DNA of 64,000 nt from Novispirillum itersonii (GCF_014205675.1 NZ_JACIIX010000008.1:146433-210432); one strand, 5' to 3'; positions 46,116 to 55,804 are shown, counted from the first letter of the stretch. Notes: generated by a model not told the origin, from the sequence alone. Translations and numbers: made by a program.

Positions 46116-47486
46116 ATGAGCGGACGCAAGTATTTCGGCACCGATGGGGTGCGCGGCACCGCCAACACGGACCCGATGACCGCCGATATCGCCCTGAAGG
46201 TCGGCATGGCCGCCGGGCGGGTGTTCATCCGGGGAACCCACCGGCACACCGTGGTGATCGGCAAGGATACCCGTCTGTCCGGGTACATGATCGAACCGGC
46301 GCTGGTGGCGGGTTTTATCTCCGTCGGGATGGATGTGGTGCTGGTCGGGCCGCTGCCGACCCCGGCGGTGGCGATGCTGACCCGCTCGCTGCGGGCCGAT
46401 CTTGGGGTGATGATCTCCGCCTCCCACAATCCGTATCAGGATAACGGGATTAAGCTGTTCGGCCCGGATGGCTTCAAGCTGTCGGATGAGGTTGAGGCCG
46501 AGATTGAACACCTGATGGACAACGGCCTTCAGGCGGCGCTGGCCGACCCGTCGCATCTCGGCCGGGCCCGGCGTATTGATGATGCCTCCGGCCGCTATGT
46601 CGAGGCCGCCAAGCAGACCTTCCCGCGCGGTCTGCGCCTTGATGGCCTGAAGGTGGTGCTGGATTGCGCCAACGGTGCCGCCTACAAGGTGGCCCCGGCG
46701 GTGCTGTGGGAGCTGGGTGCCGATGTCATCAAGATCGGTGTCACCCCGGATGGCACCAACATCAACGCCGGGGTCGGGTCGCAGCACCCGGAGGCCCTGA
46801 AGGCTGCCGTTCTGGCCCATAAAGCCGATATCGGCATCGCGCTGGATGGCGATGCCGACCGCGTGGTGCTGTGCGACGAACGCGGCAATCTGGTTGACGG
46901 TGATCAGGTGCTGGGGCTGATCGCCCGGGCGCTGAAGCGCCGGGGCCAGCTGGCGGGCAATACCGTGGTGGCGACGGTGATGTCCAATCTCGGGCTGGAA
47001 ACCTTCCTGCGCCGCGAAGGCATCGCGCTGGAACGCACGGCGGTCGGTGACCGTTATGTGGTGGAACGCATGCGCGAGGGCGGCTTCAATCTGGGTGGCG
47101 AACAGTCCGGCCATGTGGTGATCGGCGACCATGCCACCACCGGCGACGGTCTGGTGGCGGCGTTGCAGGTGCTGGCGGAGCTGGTGCAGAGCGGCAAGCC
47201 CGCCAGCGACATCCTGACCGTCTTCACCCCGTGCCCGCAGCGCCTGAAGAATGTGCGGGTCAAGGACAAGGCCCTTGCCACCGCCCTGCTGACGCTGCCC
47301 GCCGTGACCGAGGCGGTGGCGGCGTGGGATGAAAAGCTGAACGGGCAGGGCCGGATCCTGCTGCGCAAATCGGGCACCGAGCCGCTGGTGCGGGTGATGG
47401 CGGAAGCCACCGATCCGGCGATGGTTGATGCCATTGTCGAAGATCTGTGCGCCACCATTGAAGCGATCGCCACAGCGCAGGGGTAA
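46116..47486 (+). CDS. glmM: phosphoglucosamine mutase
   Basis: Converts glucosamine-6-phosphate to glucosamine-1-phosphate for UDP-GlcNAc, peptidoglycan and lipid A synthesis. The 456 residues have the N-terminal '[13 protein letters not shown]', the active-site serine loop '[14 protein letters not shown]' (serine near residue 100), the metal loop '[11 protein letters not shown]' and the C-terminal phosphate loop '[14 protein letters not shown]'. I used the ATG at 46116, the conserved GlmM N-terminus. thiD follows after 5 bp, so the two are cotranscribed. Confidence 0.96.
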   Translation: MSGRKYFGTDGVRGTANTDPMTADIALKVGMAAGRVFIRGTHRHTVVIGKDTRLSGYMIEPALVAGFISVGMDVVLVGPLPTPAVAMLTRSLRADLGVMISASHNPYQDNGIKLFGPDGFKLSDEVEAEIEHLMDNGLQAALADPSHLGRARRIDDASGRYVEAAKQTFPRGLRLDGLKVVLDCANGAAYKVAPAVLWELGADVIKIGVTPDGTNINAGVGSQHPEALKAAVLAHKADIGIALDGDADRVVLCDERGNLVDGDQVLGLIARALKRRGQLAGNTVVATVMSNLGLETFLRREGIALERTAVGDRYVVERMREGGFNLGGEQSGHVVIGDHATTGDGLVAALQVLAELVQSGKPASDILTVFTPCPQRLKNVRVKDKALATALLTLPAVTEAVAAWDEKLNGQGRILLRKSGTEPLVRVMAEATDPAMVDAIVEDLCATIEAIATAQG

Positions 47487-47491
47487 GGGCC

Positions 47492-48298
47492 ATGGCCGAC
47501 ACACGCGGGCGGGTGCTGATCATCGCCGGGTCGGATTCCGGCGGTGGGGCCGGGATTCAGGCGGATATCAAGGCGGTGACCTGCCTTGGCGGCTTTGCCA
47601 TGACGGCAATCACCGCCCTGACCGCGCAGAACACGCAAGGGGTATTTGGCATCCATGCGGTGCCGGAAGACTTTGTGCGCGATCAGATCCGGGTGGTGAT
47701 GCAGGATCTGGGGGCTGACTGCCTGAAGATTGGCATGCTGGCGACGGCGGGGATCATCCGCTGTGTCCGGCAGGCGATTGATGACTATGCCCCGACGGTG
47801 CCGCTGGTGCTGGACCCGGTGATGGTGGCCAAAGGCGGCCATCCGCTGCTGGAGCCGGATGCGGTGGATGCCCTGAAGACCACTCTGGCCCCCCGGGCGA
47901 CGGTGATCACCCCCAATCTGCCGGAAGCCGGGGTGCTGACCGGTCTGTCCCTGTCGACGGAAGCCGACATGCGGGCGGCGGTGCCGCCGCTGCGGGCGCT
48001 GGGGGCGCAGGCGGTGCTGCTGAAAGGTGGGCATCTGGAGGGCGACAGTCTGCTGGATCTGCTGGTGGAAACCACGGGCGAGACTGAATACCGGGACAGC
48101 CGTCTGCACACCGCCCATACCCATGGCACCGGCTGCACGCTGGCGTCGGCGATTGCCGCCGGGGTGGCGCAGGGCCTGCCGCTGGAACGGGCGGTGGCCC
48201 GGGCCCGTGCCTATGTGCGGGTGGCGATTGAAACCGCGCCGGGGCTGGGGACCGGCCATGGTCCGCTGAACCATGCCCATACGGTGCAGCCGCTTTAA
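47492..48298 (+). CDS. thiD: hydroxymethylpyrimidine/phosphomethylpyrimidine kinase
   Basis: Phosphorylates HMP and then HMP-P in thiamine biosynthesis. The 268-residue ribokinase-like enzyme has 'IIAGSDSGGGAGIQADIKAV' near the N-terminus, 'DPVMVAKGGHPLL', 'TPNLPEAGVLTG' and the C-terminal anion-hole motif 'HTHGTGCTLASAIAA' with the catalytic Asp-equivalent region. It lies 5 bp after glmM. No TPP riboswitch precedes it, so expression probably follows glmM. Confidence 0.95.
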   Translation: MADTRGRVLIIAGSDSGGGAGIQADIKAVTCLGGFAMTAITALTAQNTQGVFGIHAVPEDFVRDQIRVVMQDLGADCLKIGMLATAGIIRCVRQAIDDYAPTVPLVLDPVMVAKGGHPLLEPDAVDALKTTLAPRATVITPNLPEAGVLTGLSLSTEADMRAAVPPLRALGAQAVLLKGGHLEGDSLLDLLVETTGETEYRDSRLHTAHTHGTGCTLASAIAAGVAQGLPLERAVARARAYVRVAIETAPGLGTGHGPLNHAHTVQPL

Positions 48299-48320
48299 CC
48301 TTTGGGCATGACGCCCCGGA

Positions 48321-48355
48321 AAAAGCCGCCCCGGTCTGATGTCGGGGCGGCTTTT
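48321..48355. terminator. bidirectional terminator between thiD and folE
   Basis: AAAAGCCGCCCCG (48321-48333) pairs perfectly with 48343-48355, a 13-bp stem with A and T tracts on the two sides, between convergent genes. Confidence 0.9.
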
Positions 48356-48371
48356 GGTTGTCTGGGTGCCA

Positions 48372-48938
48372 TCAGATCCGGCACAGGGTCAGAATCTCCT
48401 GCCGGGCGGCACTGTCGGTCAGGAAACTGCCCCGGCTTTCCAGCGTCACCGTATCGGCGGCGGTCTGCCGGACCCCGCGGTGAGCCATGCAGTGATGGCG
48501 GGCGACACAGGCCACCAGCACCCCTTCCGGGGTCGCGGCGGTGTTGATCGCATCGGCGATTTCGCGGGTCAGCCGTTCCTGACTTTGCAGCTGGGCTGCC
48601 AGCGCCGCCACCGCCCGGGCGATTTTCGACAGCCCGAGGATCCACGGCCCCGGCCGGTAGGCGACATGGACCACCCCGTCCATCGGCAGGATGTGATGTT
48701 CGCAGTGGCTGTACAGGCTCAGGTTCCGCAGCAGCACCGGCCCGCTGTGGCGGGGATCGTTGGGTTCCATGGCGGACCGCAGCAGCGCCACCGGGTTTTC
48801 GGTATATCCGGCGAACAGATCGGCATGGGCACGGGCGGCCCGCTCCGGGGTCCCGAGAAGATCGCGGCGCTGGGGGTCATCGCCGCTGGCGGCCAGCAGG
48901 GTCTGATATACAGCCGGGGGAAAGGTGGGGGAGGGCAT
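48372..48938 (-). CDS. folE: GTP cyclohydrolase I, zinc-dependent type (FolE)
   Basis: Catalyses the first step of folate synthesis, GTP to dihydroneopterin triphosphate. The 188-residue protein keeps the zinc ligands of the type IA enzyme: Cys and His in 'YSHCEHHILPMDG' and the second Cys in 'RHHCMAHRGV'. 'GLSKIARAV' and the C-terminal 'TLESRGSFLTD' are also family motifs. Unusually, a near-consensus Zur-type box covers its promoter (48951-48971), so the gene looks repressed by zinc. It could be a second, zinc-starvation-induced copy, with a constitutive folE elsewhere. Single gene, AAGGA ribosome site. Confidence 0.93.
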   Translation of the reverse strand: MPSPTFPPAVYQTLLAASGDDPQRRDLLGTPERAARAHADLFAGYTENPVALLRSAMEPNDPRHSGPVLLRNLSLYSHCEHHILPMDGVVHVAYRPGPWILGLSKIARAVAALAAQLQSQERLTREIADAINTAATPEGVLVACVARHHCMAHRGVRQTAADTVTLESRGSFLTDSAARQEILTLCRI

Positions 48939-48950
48939 GGCAGGTATCCT

Positions 48951-48971
48951 TAATGTTATAACATAACATTA
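48951..48971 (-). promoter_or_regulatory. Zur-type operator upstream of folE
   Basis: The arms TAATGTTAT (48951-48959) and ATAACATTA (48963-48971) form a perfect 9-bp inverted repeat around AAC. The inner 17 bp match the common bacterial Zur box (ATGTTATA-N-TATAACAT) with one mismatch. It overlaps the predicted -10 region and lies 13-33 bp before the ATG. Confidence 0.7.
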
Positions 48972-48994
48972 TCGGGATGGCGGACGGATGGCAA
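48966..48994 (-). promoter_or_regulatory. predicted sigma-70 promoter of folE
   Basis: On the minus strand TTGCCA (48994-48989), a 17-bp spacer and TAATGT (48971-48966). The -10 element lies inside the Zur-type operator, so a bound repressor would block RNA polymerase. Confidence 0.5.
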
Positions 48995-49144
48995 GGACCG
49001 GTCTGTCCTGACAGCGGTCAGCAGGCCGGGCCGTAAGAAAACTGTCAGACAGCATCCGGAAGGACTATTCGCAAGGCGGGAAACAGCGGCTAGAGTCAGA
49101 TCAGGCCGCTGTGGTGTGGCCTGTCTGTCAGGTGGGGGTGTCCG

Positions 49145-49999
49145 ATGGCGTCATCCCGGTCCGCATTTCCCCGGCGCGGGGACTGGTCCGTGACCCGCCT
49201 GTGGCGAAGGGCGGCGGTGTTTTTTCTGGCTATCGTGATTCTCTCAGGGGGGCTGGCGGTTTCCGCTGCTTCCCCGGCCCAGGCCGCGCAAGAGGTCATC
49301 CTCTACGGTGATGATGCCTATCCGCCTTATTCGTATCTGGAGGAGGGTATCCCGTCCGGGGTCTATGTTCAGATTTTACGGGCCGCGTTCGACCGGTTGC
49401 CGGAGTACAGCCTGACCATCCGCATGCTGCCGTGGCGGCGCAGTCTGAAAATGCTGGAACAGGGCGAGGCGGTCGGGCTGTTCCCGCCGTATCGCCGCCC
49501 GGAGGAAAGACCGTATATCGGGGCTTATTCGGTGCCGATGGCAACAGAATCTCTGGTGGTGTACTGCGCCGCTGATGTGGCGCGTGCGGTTTCCGGCAAG
49601 ACTTTCCCGGCGGATTATGCCGGGCTGACCTTTGGGAACAATGCCGGGTTCCGGGTCGGTGGCCCGGCGTTTGAGGCCATGCAGCAGGCCGGGATGCTGA
49701 CCGTCAATGAATCAGCCGGGACCGCCCTGAACCTGAAGATGCTGCTGGCCGGACGGGTACAGTGTTACATCAATGACCGTCTGGCGATCAGGGTTACCCT
49801 GAACCGCCTCGGCTCTGACGGTGATGGGGTGATGGAGACGGCGGTGATCCGGGAAGAACCGGCCTATATCGGCTGGTCGAAACCGGCGCTGGAAACCGTG
49901 GACTGGCTGCCGGAACTGACCCGCAGGCTGGATGCGGTGTTGGAGGCGATGCAGGTGGATGGATCCATTGACCGCATCATCGGATCATACGGAGGATAG
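49145..49999 (+). CDS. periplasmic family-3 solute-binding protein, first of a pair
   Basis: A 284-residue protein with a long basic N-region and a hydrophobic signal segment (about 24-48, ending 'AQAAQE'). It has the SBP_bac_3 pattern of extracellular amino-acid-type receptors: 'LYGDDAYPPYSYLEEGIPSG', 'MLPWRRSLKMLEQGEAVGLF' and 'YINDRLAIRVTL'. No ABC permease or ATPase lies nearby, so it is either an orphan receptor, a partner of a distant transporter, or a sensory protein, perhaps for the neighbouring chemoreceptors. The next gene encodes a related protein 11 bp downstream. Confidence 0.83.
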   Translation: MASSRSAFPRRGDWSVTRLWRRAAVFFLAIVILSGGLAVSAASPAQAAQEVILYGDDAYPPYSYLEEGIPSGVYVQILRAAFDRLPEYSLTIRMLPWRRSLKMLEQGEAVGLFPPYRRPEERPYIGAYSVPMATESLVVYCAADVARAVSGKTFPADYAGLTFGNNAGFRVGGPAFEAMQQAGMLTVNESAGTALNLKMLLAGRVQCYINDRLAIRVTLNRLGSDGDGVMETAVIREEPAYIGWSKPALETVDWLPELTRRLDAVLEAMQVDGSIDRIIGSYGG

Positions 50000-50010
50000 G
50001 CAACAGAGTA

Positions 50011-50772
50011 ATGCGACAGGGTAAGACACACTCACCGGCCCGGCGTCTGATGCCGGGGGCTGTGGTGCTGATGGCGCTGATGGGCGGTGCTGCCCCGGCG
50101 CTGGCGGCGGATCTTGCCTGTCCGGATTTTGCCCCGTTCAAGATGACCGGTATCCCCAACAGCCGCCCGGGGATTGATGTCGAGGTTTTGGGGGCGGTTT
50201 TTGCCAGTGTGCAGGAGCCGGTGCGGTTTCAGCCGGTGCCGTGGAAGCGGGGGCTGGAGCTGGCGCGGGCCGGGCGGGTGGATGGCCTGTGCGGCTGTTC
50301 CCGCCGCCCGGAGCGGGAGCAGGAGTTTCTGTTCTCCGATGTGTTGGGGGAACATCATCAGGGCCTGTTCACCCGGGGGAACGGTGCGGACAGCCCCTAT
50401 AAGGCCCTGACGGACCTGAAGGGGCGGATGGTTGCCGTGGTGCGTGGTTACGCCCTACAGAAGGATCTACAGGACAGTGGTGCCGAGGTGATGGAGGTGG
50501 TCGACGATGCCCAGCTGGTCAGGGTGCTGTCCAGCGGCCGGGTCGATGCGGTTTATACCTACCGCGATGTCTTCCGCTACCACGTCGGGCAACTGGGAAT
50601 CCCGGAGGGGTTTATTTATCACCCGATCCGGGTGGAGTCATATTACCTGTGTCTGTCGCGGGTACTGCCGTCTTCAGCGGATCTGATGGACCGCTTCAAC
50701 CGGGGTCTGAAGGACCTGCGGCAGAGTGGTGGCTATCAGAAAATCTGGGACAGTTACGGGTCGGGGTCGTGA
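50011..50772 (+). CDS. periplasmic family-3 solute-binding protein, second of a pair
   Basis: A 253-residue SBP_bac_3-type protein with a signal peptide ('LMGGAAPALA-ADL', about 29-31). Typical segments are 'NSRPGIDVEVLGAVFASVQE', 'PVPWKRGLELARAGRVDGLC', 'FSDVLGEHHQGLFT' and 'RVDAVYTYRDVF'. Like its upstream neighbour it has the 'PWkR' motif and a Cys-containing strand, so the two are probably ancient duplicates that have diverged widely. It is cotranscribed with the first (11-bp gap) and converges with the hypothetical gene downstream. Confidence 0.83.
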   Translation: MRQGKTHSPARRLMPGAVVLMALMGGAAPALAADLACPDFAPFKMTGIPNSRPGIDVEVLGAVFASVQEPVRFQPVPWKRGLELARAGRVDGLCGCSRRPEREQEFLFSDVLGEHHQGLFTRGNGADSPYKALTDLKGRMVAVVRGYALQKDLQDSGAEVMEVVDDAQLVRVLSSGRVDAVYTYRDVFRYHVGQLGIPEGFIYHPIRVESYYLCLSRVLPSSADLMDRFNRGLKDLRQSGGYQKIWDSYGSGS

Positions 50773-50796
50773 TTTCCCCGTCCGCCCGCCGTGCCG

Positions 50797-51489
50797 TCAG
50801 GCCGCCAGCGGTGTGACCAGCGGCGAGAGGAAGGTGGCGTCATCCTGTTCCCGCAGGGCCCGGGTCGGGTGCCCGGCGTCATCGACCAGCCCGAAACGGT
50901 GCAGGTGGCCCAGAATTTTCAGATAATGGGACCGTGCCTGCGGCGTATCGACCCCTTCCAGCCAGTTCTGTTCGGCAAAGGCGCAGATGGCGGGCTGATC
51001 CAGCTCCACCTCCCACAGGATGCCGAGCAGGGACGCCAGAGCTTCCTCCATTTCCCGTTCGGCCCCGAAAACGGTCATCGCCGCGTCGGCTTCACCGCGC
51101 AGCCCGGTTTCCGGCCCGGCCCCGAGGCCGAAATCCAGCGCCGTCCGCCGTTCCGGTGCGCAGACCTGAAGATGGGCGACGTCGTGAACGATCACCGACG
51201 GCTCCATCTCCACCCGCATCACCTGACCATCCCAGGTATAGCCGCCGGTCGGCGGTTCCCACAGGACCCCCATGCCGAAGCTTTCCACCAGGGCCACCGC
51301 CTGTTCCTGATGGCGGCGGTCCTGCGACAGGGTCAGCGCCTCATCCGGGGTGTACTGCATGGTGGCCCCGATCCGGGCCAGCACCTGCCGGGCCATCGGC
51401 ACCAGCGGCGACGGATCTGCCGCAAGGTTGCGGTCGAAACGGGCCAGCAGATCCGGCAGCTCGGACAGGGTGACAGGAGTCAGCATCAT
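50797..51489 (-). CDS. protein with an EpmC-like HDxAH motif, function unknown
   Basis: A 230-residue soluble protein with no signal peptide or membrane segment. The centre reads 'SVIVHDVAHLQVCAPERRTALDFG'. This spacing (HDxAH, then ERR, then DFG) recalls the metal-binding region of elongation factor P hydroxylase EpmC, and 'EREMEEALASLLGILWEVEL' follows. Similarity outside that region is not obvious, and no EF-P, EpmA or EpmB gene is nearby, so I would call it only a possible metal-dependent oxygenase-like protein. It is a single gene converging on the binding-protein pair. Confidence 0.7.
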   Translation of the reverse strand: MMLTPVTLSELPDLLARFDRNLAADPSPLVPMARQVLARIGATMQYTPDEALTLSQDRRHQEQAVALVESFGMGVLWEPPTGGYTWDGQVMRVEMEPSVIVHDVAHLQVCAPERRTALDFGLGAGPETGLRGEADAAMTVFGAEREMEEALASLLGILWEVELDQPAICAFAEQNWLEGVDTPQARSHYLKILGHLHRFGLVDDAGHPTRALREQDDATFLSPLVTPLAA

Positions 51490-51632
51490 GGTGGTGGATA
51501 CCGGGTCTGGGCGGAAGAGGAGGGTGTGCTACCGCAAATGTCCGGGGATGACAAGACCGGAAGAAAATTATGGAATTAGACTGATTCCTGACTGAGGCCG
51601 GAGGCGGGAGGAGGCCTGCCTCCGGCGGGGGA

Positions 51633-53330
51633 TCAGACAGCTTTGACGTTCTGGAGGAAGCCATGGATCAGGCGGTGCATTTCCGTGCTGCGTTCGTTCA
51701 GCTCGGTGGCGGCGGTCAGCACCTGCGTGGCGCAGGCCCCGGTTTCCTGCGAGGCCTGATTGACCCCGACGATGGTGTCGGAAACCGTGCGGGTGCCGGT
51801 AAAAGCCTCCTCCACCGTGCGGGCGATTTCCTTGGTGGCGGTGTCCTGCTGATCAACGGCGGCGGCAATGGCAACGGACTGGTGGCTGAGGGCGCGGATG
51901 GACTCGGCCATATCGCTGATGGCGCTGACCGCCGTCTGGGTCTCCGCCTGCACATGGCCGATCTGTACGCTGATGTCCCCGGTGGCTTTGGCGGTCTGTG
52001 AGGCAAGGGTTTTTACTTCGTTGGCAACGACGGCGAAGCCTTTCCCGGCGTCTCCGGCACGGGCGGCCTCGATGGTGGCATTCAGGGCCAGCAGATTGGT
52101 CTGCCCGGCGATGGCGGTGATCAGCCCGACCACCGAACTGATCTGTTCCGCCGCCTGCGCCAGCGCCTGCACCTGTCGGCTGACCCGTTCGGCGGTTGCC
52201 GTGGCGTGTTCCGCCTGCTGCGAGGAGGTGGCGACCTGACGGCTGATTTCGGCGATGGAAGACGACAGTTCCTCGGTGGCGGCGGCGACGGTCTGCACAT
52301 TGGCGCTGAGCTGACCGGAAGCGGCGGCCACCCCGTCGGACTGGCGGGAGGTCTCCTCGGCAATCGCCGCCATGTTCTGGGCACTGCCCTGAAGGTCTGC
52401 CGCCTGTTCGTACAGGTGCTTAACCAGTGCGCTGGCTTTGGCATCAAAGTCATAGGTCAGGGTCTCAATCCGGCTGGCACGCGCCGTGCGCTCCTCGGCG
52501 GTGGCGCGGTCACGGGTTTCGGACTGCTGACGGGCAATGGCGTTTTCGCGGAAGATCATCAGGCCACGGGCAATATCCCCCACCTCGTCGCCGCGCCCGG
52601 TGCCGTCAACGGTGACGGTCAGGTCCCCCGCCGCCAGCGCATTCAGGGTGGTGACGCTGCGGCTGATCGGCAGGGCAATGCCATTGCGGGCAATATACAC
52701 GCCGAAGGTCACGCCGATCAGCAGCCCTCCGGCGGCGGTGGCGATCAGGATCAGCCGCACTGAGATCATGGTTTCCTGCGTTGCCGTTACCAGCGCGCTG
52801 CCCTCGTCATCAATGGCGGTGACGAAGGTATCCAGCCGCTGACGCATCTGGGACTGGTTGGCCTGACTGAGGCGGGCCATCTCCAGCACCGCGCGCTGGG
52901 CGGCGCTGATATCACCGCCCTGATTGGCCCGGGCGGTGGCAAGGGTGTCATTCAGGCTGCTTTCGTAGGCGGCATAATGGTTGCCGATTTCTTTGAGCAG
53001 GACTTTCTGATCGTCACGGGCGGAGTGTTCGGCCGCCGAGAATGCCTGCCGGATTTTATCTTTCTGGGTCTCAATCTGTTTGGAAACGGTGTCGTACAGC
53101 CCGGTGTCCGCCGCCAGCTGGTACTCGCCCCGGGTCAGCCGCAGCGAGGCTTTTTCAAGGGCTGCACCGGCCTTCAGCATGGCGATACCGGTGCTGAGGC
53201 TGCCGGTTTTGTCCTCGACGATGCTCAGGGCCTGCAATCCGACACCGCTGACCAGCAGCAGCAACGCCAGAAGGACGCCGACCAGCAGGGTTACTTTGGT
53301 CACAATGCGCATGGATGACAGGTGAAGCAT
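51633..53330 (-). CDS. methyl-accepting chemotaxis protein, tandem copy 1
   Basis: A 565-residue chemoreceptor. TM1 ('[21 protein letters not shown]', about 14-34) and TM2 ('[20 protein letters not shown]', about 190-210) bracket a small four-helix-type periplasmic domain. HAMP ('[20 protein letters not shown]'), a linker ending '[14 protein letters not shown]' and the signalling hairpin with the family tip sequence follow. The C-terminus 'FLQNVKAV' has no CheR-binding pentapeptide. I used the ATG at 53328-53330 with AGAGG upstream; another ATG six codons later would also work. It has the same length as the receptor upstream and nearly the same cytoplasmic domain, so they are tandem paralogues. 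Confidence 0.92.
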   Translation of the reverse strand: MLHLSSMRIVTKVTLLVGVLLALLLLVSGVGLQALSIVEDKTGSLSTGIAMLKAGAALEKASLRLTRGEYQLAADTGLYDTVSKQIETQKDKIRQAFSAAEHSARDDQKVLLKEIGNHYAAYESSLNDTLATARANQGGDISAAQRAVLEMARLSQANQSQMRQRLDTFVTAIDDEGSALVTATQETMISVRLILIATAAGGLLIGVTFGVYIARNGIALPISRSVTTLNALAAGDLTVTVDGTGRGDEVGDIARGLMIFRENAIARQQSETRDRATAEERTARASRIETLTYDFDAKASALVKHLYEQAADLQGSAQNMAAIAEETSRQSDGVAAASGQLSANVQTVAAATEELSSSIAEISRQVATSSQQAEHATATAERVSRQVQALAQAAEQISSVVGLITAIAGQTNLLALNATIEAARAGDAGKGFAVVANEVKTLASQTAKATGDISVQIGHVQAETQTAVSAISDMAESIRALSHQSVAIAAAVDQQDTATKEIARTVEEAFTGTRTVSDTIVGVNQASQETGACATQVLTAATELNERSTEMHRLIHGFLQNVKAV

Positions 53331-53658
53331 GATCTGCGGCCTCTGCCCGGTAAGAGGGGAAGGAGACGGCGATCGCGGTCGGGATGTTTCCGATGGGGGT
53401 CTTCCCGTTCCGGTCGACCCCTTCATTACGGGGCAGGGGCGAAGGACTGTCATCCAGTGTGACGGAAAAAAGGCAGTTTTGTTGCTGCGCGTACAACAGC
53501 AGTGCCGGAGCGGAAACCGGGGAAAAGCGTGATGCCCCCCTTTCTTCGGGGTCCGGTCGGAGGGAGGTGCGAGGGCTTCGTGATCCTTTCCAGAGGGATA
53601 GGAGGGCAGGAACAGCCCGGGCACGCGGCGCGGACTGTCCCTGTCCGGGATCTGTGGA
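53331..53658. other. region between the two tandem chemoreceptor genes
   Basis: 328 bp holding the promoter region of the downstream receptor. No hairpin terminator with a T-run is evident after the upstream receptor gene, and I see no supported small gene. I found no convincing sigma-28-type flagellar promoter. Confidence 0.4.
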
Positions 53659-55356
53659 TCAGACCGCCTTCACCCCCTGAAGGAAGCCGTTGATGAGACT
53701 CCGCATCTCCGTGCTGCGGTCACTCAGCACCGTGGCGGCGGTCAGCACCTGCGTGGCGCAGGCCCCGGTTTCCTGTGACGCCTGATTGACCCCGACGATG
53801 GTGTCAGAAACCGTCTGGGTCCCGGCGGAGGCCTCCTCCACCGTGCGGGCGATTTCCTTGGTGGCACTGTCCTGTTGCTCGATGGCGGCGGCAATGGTCA
53901 CCGACTGGTCGCTCAGCAGCCGGATCGCCCCGGCCACTTCGGCGATGGCGGCGACGGCGTTCTGGGTTTCCGCCTGCACCCGGGCGATCTGTACCCCGAT
54001 TTCGTCGGTGGCGCGGGCGGTCTGGGTGGCCAGCGACTTGACCTCGTTGGCGACGACGGCAAAGCCTTTTCCGGCATCCCCGGCGCGGGCGGCCTCGATG
54101 GTGGCATTCAGCGCCAGCAGGTTGGTCTGCCCGGCGATGGAGGTGATCAGCCCGACGACGGAGCTGATCTGTTCCGCCGTCTGGGCCAGTGACTGCACCT
54201 GACGGCTGACGTTTTCCGCTGTTGCCGTTGCCTGTTCCGCCTGCTGGGAGGAGGTGGTGATCTGGCGGCTGATTTCGGTGATCGATGCCGCCAGTTCCTC
54301 GGTGGCGGAGGCGACGGTCTGCACGTTGGAACTCAGCTGGCTGGAGGCGGCAGCAACACTGTCGGACTGGCGGGAGGTTTCTTCGGCAATGGCGGCCATG
54401 TTTTCGGCGCTGCCCTGAAGTTCTGATGCCTGTTCATGCAGGTGTTCGACCAGCGTGCTGACCTTGCGGTCAAAGTCATCGGTCATCGCCTCAATCTGGC
54501 GGGCGCGTTCGGCGCGTTCTTCCATGGCGGCCCGTTCCCGCGCATCGGCCTCGCGGCGGGCAATGGCGTTCTCGCGGAACACCATCAGGCCGCGGGCGAT
54601 GTCGCCGACCTCATCCTTGCGGTCGGTATCGGGGATGGTGACCTCCAGATTTCCGGCGGCCAGACCGTTCAGCGCGCTGACCCCCCGGCCCAGCGGCAGG
54701 GCAATGCCATAGCGGGCGATGTAGACGCCGAACACCACACCGACCAGCAGACCGGCGGCGGCGGTGGCCACCAGCGTGACCTGCACGGCTCCGGCGGTGC
54801 TTTTCGTCGCCTCGGTCAGGGCATCGGCCTCGGCGGTGACGGCGGCGGAGAAATCTTCCAGCGCCTTCCGCATGGTGGTGGCGTCGGCCTGACTGCTGCG
54901 GGTTTCCGTCAGCAGGCGGGACTGGGCCTCGCTGAGAGAGACGCTTGTGATGCCCTCAGCCACGGTCAGGGTGGACTGGAGGTTTTTGGTGTAAGTCAGG
55001 TATTTGTCGTGGATATCGTCCAGTGCCGCCTTCTGGGCTGGGGTGGCGACACTGCGGGCATCGGTGAAGGCCGCCTCGACGGTGGTGCGGTAGCGGTCAA
55101 TATCCTTTTTGGCGGCGTCCAGAACGCTGACATCGGCGGCAATCTGCACTTCGCTGCGGGGCAGGCGCAGCACGGATTTCTCCAGCACATTCACCGCATC
55201 GGTCAGGGTACTGGACACCGCCAGTCCCTCCGTCTTGGTTTTTATCATCGACAGGGCCGTCAGTCCGATGCCGCTGACCACGATCAGCAGGGCCAGCAGC
55301 ACGCCGACCAACAGGGAGACTTTGGTCAGAATACGCATGGAAGCGAGAGAGGCCAT
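53659..55356 (-). CDS. methyl-accepting chemotaxis protein, tandem copy 2
   Basis: A 565-residue paralogue of the next receptor downstream. N-terminal '[19 protein letters not shown]' is nearly shared, while the periplasmic part (about 35-185) has diverged. That divergence suggests the two bind different ligands but signal through the same CheW/CheA array. The HAMP-proximal '[20 protein letters not shown]' and the signalling tip '[20 protein letters not shown]' are intact, and the end reads 'FLQGVKAV' without a CheR-binding pentapeptide. The ATG at 55354-55356 was chosen; one six codons later (before RILTKV) is an alternative. Confidence 0.92.
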   Translation of the reverse strand: MASLASMRILTKVSLLVGVLLALLIVVSGIGLTALSMIKTKTEGLAVSSTLTDAVNVLEKSVLRLPRSEVQIAADVSVLDAAKKDIDRYRTTVEAAFTDARSVATPAQKAALDDIHDKYLTYTKNLQSTLTVAEGITSVSLSEAQSRLLTETRSSQADATTMRKALEDFSAAVTAEADALTEATKSTAGAVQVTLVATAAAGLLVGVVFGVYIARYGIALPLGRGVSALNGLAAGNLEVTIPDTDRKDEVGDIARGLMVFRENAIARREADARERAAMEERAERARQIEAMTDDFDRKVSTLVEHLHEQASELQGSAENMAAIAEETSRQSDSVAAASSQLSSNVQTVASATEELAASITEISRQITTSSQQAEQATATAENVSRQVQSLAQTAEQISSVVGLITSIAGQTNLLALNATIEAARAGDAGKGFAVVANEVKSLATQTARATDEIGVQIARVQAETQNAVAAIAEVAGAIRLLSDQSVTIAAAIEQQDSATKEIARTVEEASAGTQTVSDTIVGVNQASQETGACATQVLTAATVLSDRSTEMRSLINGFLQGVKAV

Positions 55357-55657
55357 TTTCCATGTCTCCGGGCTATTATGTTGATATTCTTTGTTTTTAA
55401 CGAAGCCAGCAGGATGACGGGGCCAAAGCCCGGCCTGCCTGATCTGCCGGTGGGCGGCGGATCAAGGGCGGGGATGGCTGCTCTTATTCACCTGTGGCCT
55501 GTGATGGAAAAATGCGATGGGCTGCATCCGGGGAAAAAGGTATACGCATGGTTGGTCGGCCTCCCGCCTTGGCTGTTCATGGTAAATGGGTGATAAAGGA
55601 GGCCGCGTGTGACAGCCGCCCCAGTTGCCGCGCTTTTCCTTTGCGGGGAAATGCACT

Positions 55658-55705
55658 AGAGCGTTTTCAGCAAAAGTGGACACCGGTTTTGCGGTTGAAA
55701 ACGCT
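55658..55705. repeat. 48-bp interspersed palindromic repeat, copy 1
   Basis: The repeat begins AGAGCGTTTTC and ends TTGAAAACGCT, with ACCGGTTTTGCGG in the middle. The ends form an inverted repeat extending to TAGAGCG/CGCTCTA at 55657-55708. The 48 bases are identical to copy 2 at 63861-63908. Similar short palindromes are scattered in many alphaproteobacterial genomes. Confidence 0.85.
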
Positions 55706-55721
55706 CTAACTTTTTAAAAAG

Positions 55722-55770
55722 AGAGCATTTTCTTCGATTGACCGGATTCCACTCAATCGGAAAATGCTCT
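55722..55770. repeat. second type of interspersed palindrome
   Basis: AGAGCATTTTC (55722-55732) pairs with GAAAATGCTCT (55760-55770), and an inner CGATTGA pairs with TCAATCG, giving a nearly full-length hairpin. It is related in its ends, not its core, to the 48-bp repeat just before it. A fragment of the right arm recurs near 57061. Confidence 0.75.
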
Positions 55771-55804
55771 AGAAGCGGTTCAGGGAAAGTCGGGAGTGCC
55801 AGAG

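Larger units (their letters stand above)
55357..55804. other. region between chemoreceptor and prmB, with two interspersed palindromes
   Basis: 448 bp. The first 300 bp should include the receptor promoter and otherwise show nothing I can support. The last 150 bp hold two palindromic repeats (55658-55705 and 55722-55770) ending 34 bp before the prmB start. Confidence 0.55.
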
